Below are positions 22,537-25,710 of a stretch of DNA of 25,710 nt, piece by piece. The translations under genes were made by a program, and so were the position numbers. Numbering within the stretch: the first letter of the stretch is position 1; the number at the start of each line of letters is the position of its first letter. The notes below the pieces were generated by a model. That model was not told where the DNA came from. It saw nothing but the letters and a program-made list of their open reading frames with translations, and did not search any database. The DNA comes from Rhizobiales bacterium CCH3-A5 (lineage in GTDB: Bacteria > Pseudomonadota > Alphaproteobacteria > Rhizobiales > Beijerinckiaceae), in NCBI GenBank assembly GCA_001556025.1, contig LSIB01000076.1, positions 1-25,710 on the forward strand. The letters run 5' to 3'.

Positions 22537-24129
22537 TCACTTCTTCGCGGGCTTGATGTCCATCGCCAGCGTGTCCTCGTCGACGCGGGGCGCGATCGTG
22601 ACCTTGTCCTTCTGCATCGCCCAGGCCGAACCCACCGCGACGATCGGCAGGCGCGGACGGTCCTTGGCGACGATCGCGTTGGCCTGCGCCAGCAGATCAT
22701 TGCGCTTGGCCTCGTCGAGTTCGACCGCGGCGTCCTCGATCAGCTTGTCCAGCGCCTCGTTCTTGTAGCCGAGCACGTTGAAGGCCCCGAGCTTCTTGGC
22801 CGGATCGTTGGAATGGACCACCGAGGAGAGCGTGTAGTTCGCCTCGCCGGTGAGCGTGCCCCAGCCGGACATCGTCATGGAGTATTCGGCGCGGGTGCGG
22901 GCCGGGAAGAAGACAGCGCCGGGCTGGGCGTTGGCGTTCACCTCGATGCCGATGCGCGCCAGCATCTGCGCGATCGAGGTGCCGACCTGGCGGTCGCCCG
23001 GCAGGCGGTCATTGGTGAAGGAGAAGGTGACCTTGAAGCCGTTGGCATAGCCGGCCTCCTCCATCAGCTTCTTGGCGCGGGCGAGGTCGGGCTTCAGCGC
23101 CGGAAGACTCTTGTTGAAGCCGGCGATGTTGGCGGTGACGAGCTGGTTGACGGGCGCGCCGAGGCCCTCCATCGCGATCTCGACCAGCGCCGGCCGGTCG
23201 ATGGCGAGGTCGATCGCCTCGCGCACCTTCGGGTCCTGCAGCGGGTTCTTGGGCAGCGCCGAGCCGTCCTTGGCGCTGATCTGCGGGGACTTGTCGCGCA
23301 GATCGAGCTCCATGTTGAAGACGTAGACCGTGTCGATCGTCGCGACCGAAAGCTTGGGATCGCGCTTCAGCGTGGCGACGTCCGAGGCCGGGGCGCGCAC
23401 GATGATGTCGACCTGGCCGGCCTTGAGCTGGGCGACGCGGGCCGCGTCATTGGGCAATTCCTTGCGGGTGACGCGGGCCCAGGGCTCCTTCTCGCCCCAG
23501 TAGCCGTCGAACCGCTCGATCACCATCTGGTCCTTTGGCGTCCAGGAGACGTATTTGTAGGGGCCGGTGCCGATCGCCGCCTTGCCGGAATTGAAGGCCT
23601 CGTTGGCGTTTTCCTTGGTCAGCCCGGCGGCGGCCTTCGAGGACACGATGAAGAGGCGGATGAAGTCGTTTGGCAGGTTCGGCGCCGGCCCGTCGGTGAC
23701 GATGTGGACGGTGAGCGGATCGACGATCTTCACCTCCTTGACGCGGCGGACATAGATCGTCGTCGGGTTCGGGCCCGCGACGACCGGGATGCGCTCGATC
23801 GAAAACTTGACGTCCTCGGCGGTGAAGTCGGAACCGTCATGGAACTTGACGCCCGAGCGCAGCTTGAACTCCCAGACGTCCGGCTGGATCGCCTTCCAGC
23901 TCGTGGCCAGCCGCGGCTCGATCTGCAGCTTGTCGCCAGACCAGGTCAGCGTATCGAAGACGTGCTTGAGCGCCTCGGCATGGGTTCCGGTGGCGGTGAA
24001 ATGCGGGTCGATCGAATCGGGACCGGCGCGGACGCCGATGGTCAGGTTCTGGGCGAGAGCCGCACTGGCGACGCCGCAGGAGAGCAGCGCGGCGAAGGCC
24101 GCGAGGCGCAAGGTGCGTGTGGTGGTCAT
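22537..24129 (-). CDS. Peptide/opine-type ABC substrate-binding protein (SBP_bac_5), orphan
   Basis: From the ATG at 24129 the product is 530 aa with a signal peptide (1-26, cleavage ALAQ). The mature protein is a DppA/OppA-type binding protein: KHVFDTLTW near the start, LATSWKAIQPDVWEFKLRSGVKFHDGSDFTAEDVKFSIERI (the family signature region), GTGPYKYVSW, and VREAIDLAIDRPALVEIAMEG. Ligands of this family are di-/oligopeptides, opines, glutathione or nickel. No permease or ATPase gene is next to it, so it must share a transporter encoded elsewhere or act as a sensor. It overlaps the MarR gene by 4 bases, so the pair is translated together. A longer opening to 24204 is inside marR. Confidence 0.92.
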   Translation of the reverse strand: MTTTRTLRLAAFAALLSCGVASAALAQNLTIGVRAGPDSIDPHFTATGTHAEALKHVFDTLTWSGDKLQIEPRLATSWKAIQPDVWEFKLRSGVKFHDGSDFTAEDVKFSIERIPVVAGPNPTTIYVRRVKEVKIVDPLTVHIVTDGPAPNLPNDFIRLFIVSSKAAAGLTKENANEAFNSGKAAIGTGPYKYVSWTPKDQMVIERFDGYWGEKEPWARVTRKELPNDAARVAQLKAGQVDIIVRAPASDVATLKRDPKLSVATIDTVYVFNMELDLRDKSPQISAKDGSALPKNPLQDPKVREAIDLAIDRPALVEIAMEGLGAPVNQLVTANIAGFNKSLPALKPDLARAKKLMEEAGYANGFKVTFSFTNDRLPGDRQVGTSIAQMLARIGIEVNANAQPGAVFFPARTRAEYSMTMSGWGTLTGEANYTLSSVVHSNDPAKKLGAFNVLGYKNEALDKLIEDAAVELDEAKRNDLLAQANAIVAKDRPRLPIVAVGSAWAMQKDKVTIAPRVDEDTLAMDIKPAKK

Positions 24130-24677
24130 GACAGAGTCCCCTCTTGTTCGAGATCGTTTGGCCAGGTCGGCGAGGCAATGACGAGTTTGTCCATCAGTTC
24201 GCAAAGCTGCCGCTGCTCGGCGTCGGTCAGACCCGCCAGCATCGCGGTCTGCTGCTGCACCATCAGCGGCATGGTCTCCTCGAAGATGGCGCGGCCGGCG
24301 CTGGTCAGCCGCAGCACGTAGCTGCGGAGGTCGTCGCGGTCGGTCTCGCGCTTGAGCAGGCGGCGCTGGAGCAGTTTCTGGATGGCACGCGAGAGCGTGT
24401 TCTTGGGCAGGCCCGAGGAGGAGACGATGTTCTTGGCGGCGACGCCTTCCTTCAGGCCGACCGCGTAGAGCGCGACGAATTCCGGCCTGACCAGGCCGTA
24501 GCGCGTCTCGATCCAGCGATAGACCGGGTCGTTGAAGCGAAAGGCGACGAAGTTCAGGCGGAAGGACAGCCAGCAGGGATTGTCCCAGAGCTTGGTGATG
24601 GTCAGCGGATCGAGATCGCGAAGCGCCGCCTCGCGCTCATGGTCGAGACGCGACAAGGCGGTGGGAGCGCGGCGCAT
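24126..24677 (-). CDS. MarR-family transcriptional regulator
   Basis: From the ATG at 24677, preceded by GAGGGTGA, the product is 183 aa. A winged helix-turn-helix is seen at about 75-135 (EFVALYAVGLKEGVAAKNIVSSSGLPKNTLSRAIQKLLQRRLL, wing KRETDRDDLRSYVLRLT). The long N-terminal helix region (about 20-70) is larger than in most MarR proteins. Such regulators are usually repressors released by a small-molecule substrate. Its stop overlaps the binding-protein start (ATGA), and a palindrome lies 14 bases upstream of its start, so autoregulation and control of the catabolic genes are likely. The frame extends to 24731 but the added residues include the operator. Confidence 0.9.
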   Translation of the reverse strand: MRRAPTALSRLDHEREAALRDLDPLTITKLWDNPCWLSFRLNFVAFRFNDPVYRWIETRYGLVRPEFVALYAVGLKEGVAAKNIVSSSGLPKNTLSRAIQKLLQRRLLKRETDRDDLRSYVLRLTSAGRAIFEETMPLMVQQQTAMLAGLTDAEQRQLCELMDKLVIASPTWPNDLEQEGTLS

Positions 24678-24690
24678 GGTCACCCTCGTT

Positions 24691-24731
24691 AGTTCCAGAT
24701 GGAACTTGACGCTGTCGGTCGCCAGAGTCAA
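24691..24731 (-). promoter_or_regulatory. marR promoter with overlapping palindromic operator
   Basis: AGTTCCA-GA-TGGAACT at 24691-24706 is a perfect 7+2+7 palindrome. On the minus strand TTGACT (complement of 24726-24731) and CAAGTT (complement of 24703-24708) are spaced 17 bases. The operator covers the -10 end, as expected for a repressor such as the adjacent MarR protein. A related half-site, ATTCCACTATTTGAA, lies near 24750-24764 toward the divergent creatininase gene. Confidence 0.6.
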
Positions 24732-24825
24732 GGATACGCAACATAGAGCATTCCACTATTTGAAACAGCCTGTTGCCGCGGCCAGCCTTGCCCGTCGCCT
24801 GCGCTCAGCCAGCAAGGATCACGCC

Positions 24826-25527
24826 GTGCGCGTCGCGCAGATGAACTGGATGCACATCGAGGCGCAGGCCGCCCGTGACGACCGCTGCGTGCTGCCGCTC
24901 GGCTCAGTCGAGCAGCATGCCTATCTGAGCCTCGCCACCGACCAGATCCTGTCCGACAGAATGGCCAACGAGGCCGCCGACCCGCTCGGGCTGCCGGTCT
25001 TTCCGGTGCTCGCCTACGGCATGACGCCGGGCTTCCGCTCCTATCCCGGCACGATTTCGCTGCGGATGAGCACCTATGTCGCGCTGCTGGAGGATCTGCT
25101 CGAGGGCTTCTATCGCTCCGGCTTCCGCCGTATCGTGCTGCTCAACGGCCATGGCGGCAATTCGCCGGCGATCAACTTCGCAACGGAATGGATGGGCGTG
25201 CGCAGCGACACATCCGTCAAGATGCACAACTGGTGGGCGGGACCGCGCTTCCAGGCGGCGGTCAAGGCGGTCGATCCGGCCGCCTCGCACGCCTCGTGGA
25301 TGGAAAACTTCCCGTGGACGCGCCTCGACGGCGTGACCATGCCCGAGGGCGCCAAGCCGCCCTTCAACGCGGCGCTCTACCAGGCCGCCAACCCCGACAG
25401 GAAGCGCGAAATCCTCGGCGACGGGAATTTCCTCGGGCGCTACCAGCGCTCCGACAACGAGATGCTGAGCCTCTGGCAGATCGGCGTGGAGGAAACCCGG
25501 GCGGTGATGGCGGACGACTGGCCGTGA
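24826..25527 (+). CDS. Creatininase-family amidohydrolase
   Basis: Starting at GTG 24826, with an AAGGA site 7 bases upstream, the product is 233 aa. Creatininase-fold metal motifs are visible: LPLGSVEQHAYLSLATD gives Glu29, His31 and Asp39; LLNGHGGN gives His109; and a later HASWMEN gives His155 and Glu160, the last in the position of the family's second-metal Glu. Relatives hydrolyse cyclic or linear amides (creatinine, formamides in riboflavin/F420 synthesis, mycofactocin precursors). The usual HAG-x-x-ET segment is altered here (HASWMENF), so the substrate may differ. It is divergent from the marR operon, 148 bases apart, and likely shares its control. The in-frame extension to 24532 runs antisense through marR and is rejected. 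Confidence 0.88.
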   Translation: MRVAQMNWMHIEAQAARDDRCVLPLGSVEQHAYLSLATDQILSDRMANEAADPLGLPVFPVLAYGMTPGFRSYPGTISLRMSTYVALLEDLLEGFYRSGFRRIVLLNGHGGNSPAINFATEWMGVRSDTSVKMHNWWAGPRFQAAVKAVDPAASHASWMENFPWTRLDGVTMPEGAKPPFNAALYQAANPDRKREILGDGNFLGRYQRSDNEMLSLWQIGVEETRAVMADDWP

Positions 25528-25565
25528 GTGGGCATTCTCTCCAGTTTGCGAGCGTCGGCGCAACG

Positions 25566-25710
25566 CGCCCTCTCCCCCCTCGTGGGGGAGAGTTGGAGAG
25601 AGGGGGCGAACGACCGGGCGATCGGCTGCGGGAGATACCACCCTGTCCAACGGCATTCGCCCGGACTCGCCGACCAGAACCCCGTCGTTCGCCCCCCACC
25701 CCCAACCCCT
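25566..25710. repeat. Inverted repeat of the 'CCCTCCCC' family, cut by the window edge
   Basis: A self-folding arm at 25566-25614 ends in GGGGGCGAACGAC (25602-25614). Its exact complement GTCGTTCGCCCCC lies at 25684-25696, followed by CCCCAACCCCT to the end of the window. It resembles the element at 22366-22524. It lies 38 bases after the creatininase stop and may terminate that transcript. No ORF is supported in 25528-25710. Confidence 0.75.

Noticed and set aside
22414..24321. 635-codon open frame on the plus strand opposite the binding protein
   Set aside because: Shadow of the SBP_bac_5 gene; composition is charged low-complexity and its start lies in a repeat.
1..25710. Search for tRNA, rRNA or phage attachment sites
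   Set aside because: No cloverleaf, GTTCRANNC-type T-loop in a plausible fold, or rRNA-like conserved stretch was recognised by eye. A tRNAscan-SE or Infernal run would be decisive.

Overview
The window is high-GC DNA with dense genes on both strands, frequent GTG starts, ATGA-type overlaps, and several families of intergenic palindromes. Gene content and codon use point to an alphaproteobacterium of the Rhizobiales/Hyphomicrobiales, possibly a Bosea-like chromosome. That placement is inferred from style and gene families, not from a marker gene. I found no rRNA, tRNA, IS element, prophage or CRISPR array.

Layout. (1) 1-1370: palindromic repeats, then a minus-strand copper pair (a DUF2946-like Cys/His membrane-anchored protein and a PCu(A)C copper chaperone), then a large nested inverted repeat. 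(2) 1490-4730: a methionine-uptake operon. It runs promoter, SAM-II class riboswitch, a 22-codon leader ORF carrying a Cys-Cys pair, a hairpin, a 77-aa unknown protein, metN, metI, metQ and an intrinsic terminator. (3) 4750-6126: a small membrane protein divergent from an XRE/MmyB-type regulator. (4) 6280-9182, minus strand: a large secreted phytase/esterase-like beta-propeller protein, a YjfB-like small protein and a short secreted Pro-rich protein. (5) 9280-11065, minus strand: an OmpA-family envelope protein with an apparent one-base frameshift between its signal peptide and the rest. (6) 11198-15085, minus strand: a NodB-fold deacetylase, then a thiol-redox pair (an AhpC/TSA-like secreted redoxin and a ScsB/DsbD-type transmembrane reductase). 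A perfect 19-bp palindrome separates the latter from a divergent SDR oxidoreductase. (7) 16225-19541: a SsuABC/TauABC-type ABC importer divergent from a DecR-like Lrp/AsnC regulator. (8) 19627-25527: a minus-strand run of MarR regulator, orphan peptide-type binding protein, isoaspartyl peptidase, ketopantoate-reductase-like enzyme and SDR. A creatininase-family amidohydrolase is divergent from it.

How the parts may fit together. Sulfur and thiol chemistry recurs: SAM-controlled methionine uptake, a sulfonate-type importer beside a regulator resembling the cysteine-responsive DecR, and a periplasmic disulfide-reduction pair. The right-hand cluster looks like a substrate-inducible route that imports an amide- or peptide-like compound and opens or hydrolyses it (creatininase family, isoaspartyl peptidase). 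Two NAD(P)-dependent oxidoreductases would then act on the product. The substrate is unknown.

The most interesting piece is the metNIQ leader. A SAM-sensing pseudoknot is followed within 45 bases by a short leader ORF whose start region lies in a hairpin and whose last codons include two consecutive cysteines. Another GC hairpin begins 11 bases after its stop. This suggests two sulfur-amino-acid sensors in series.
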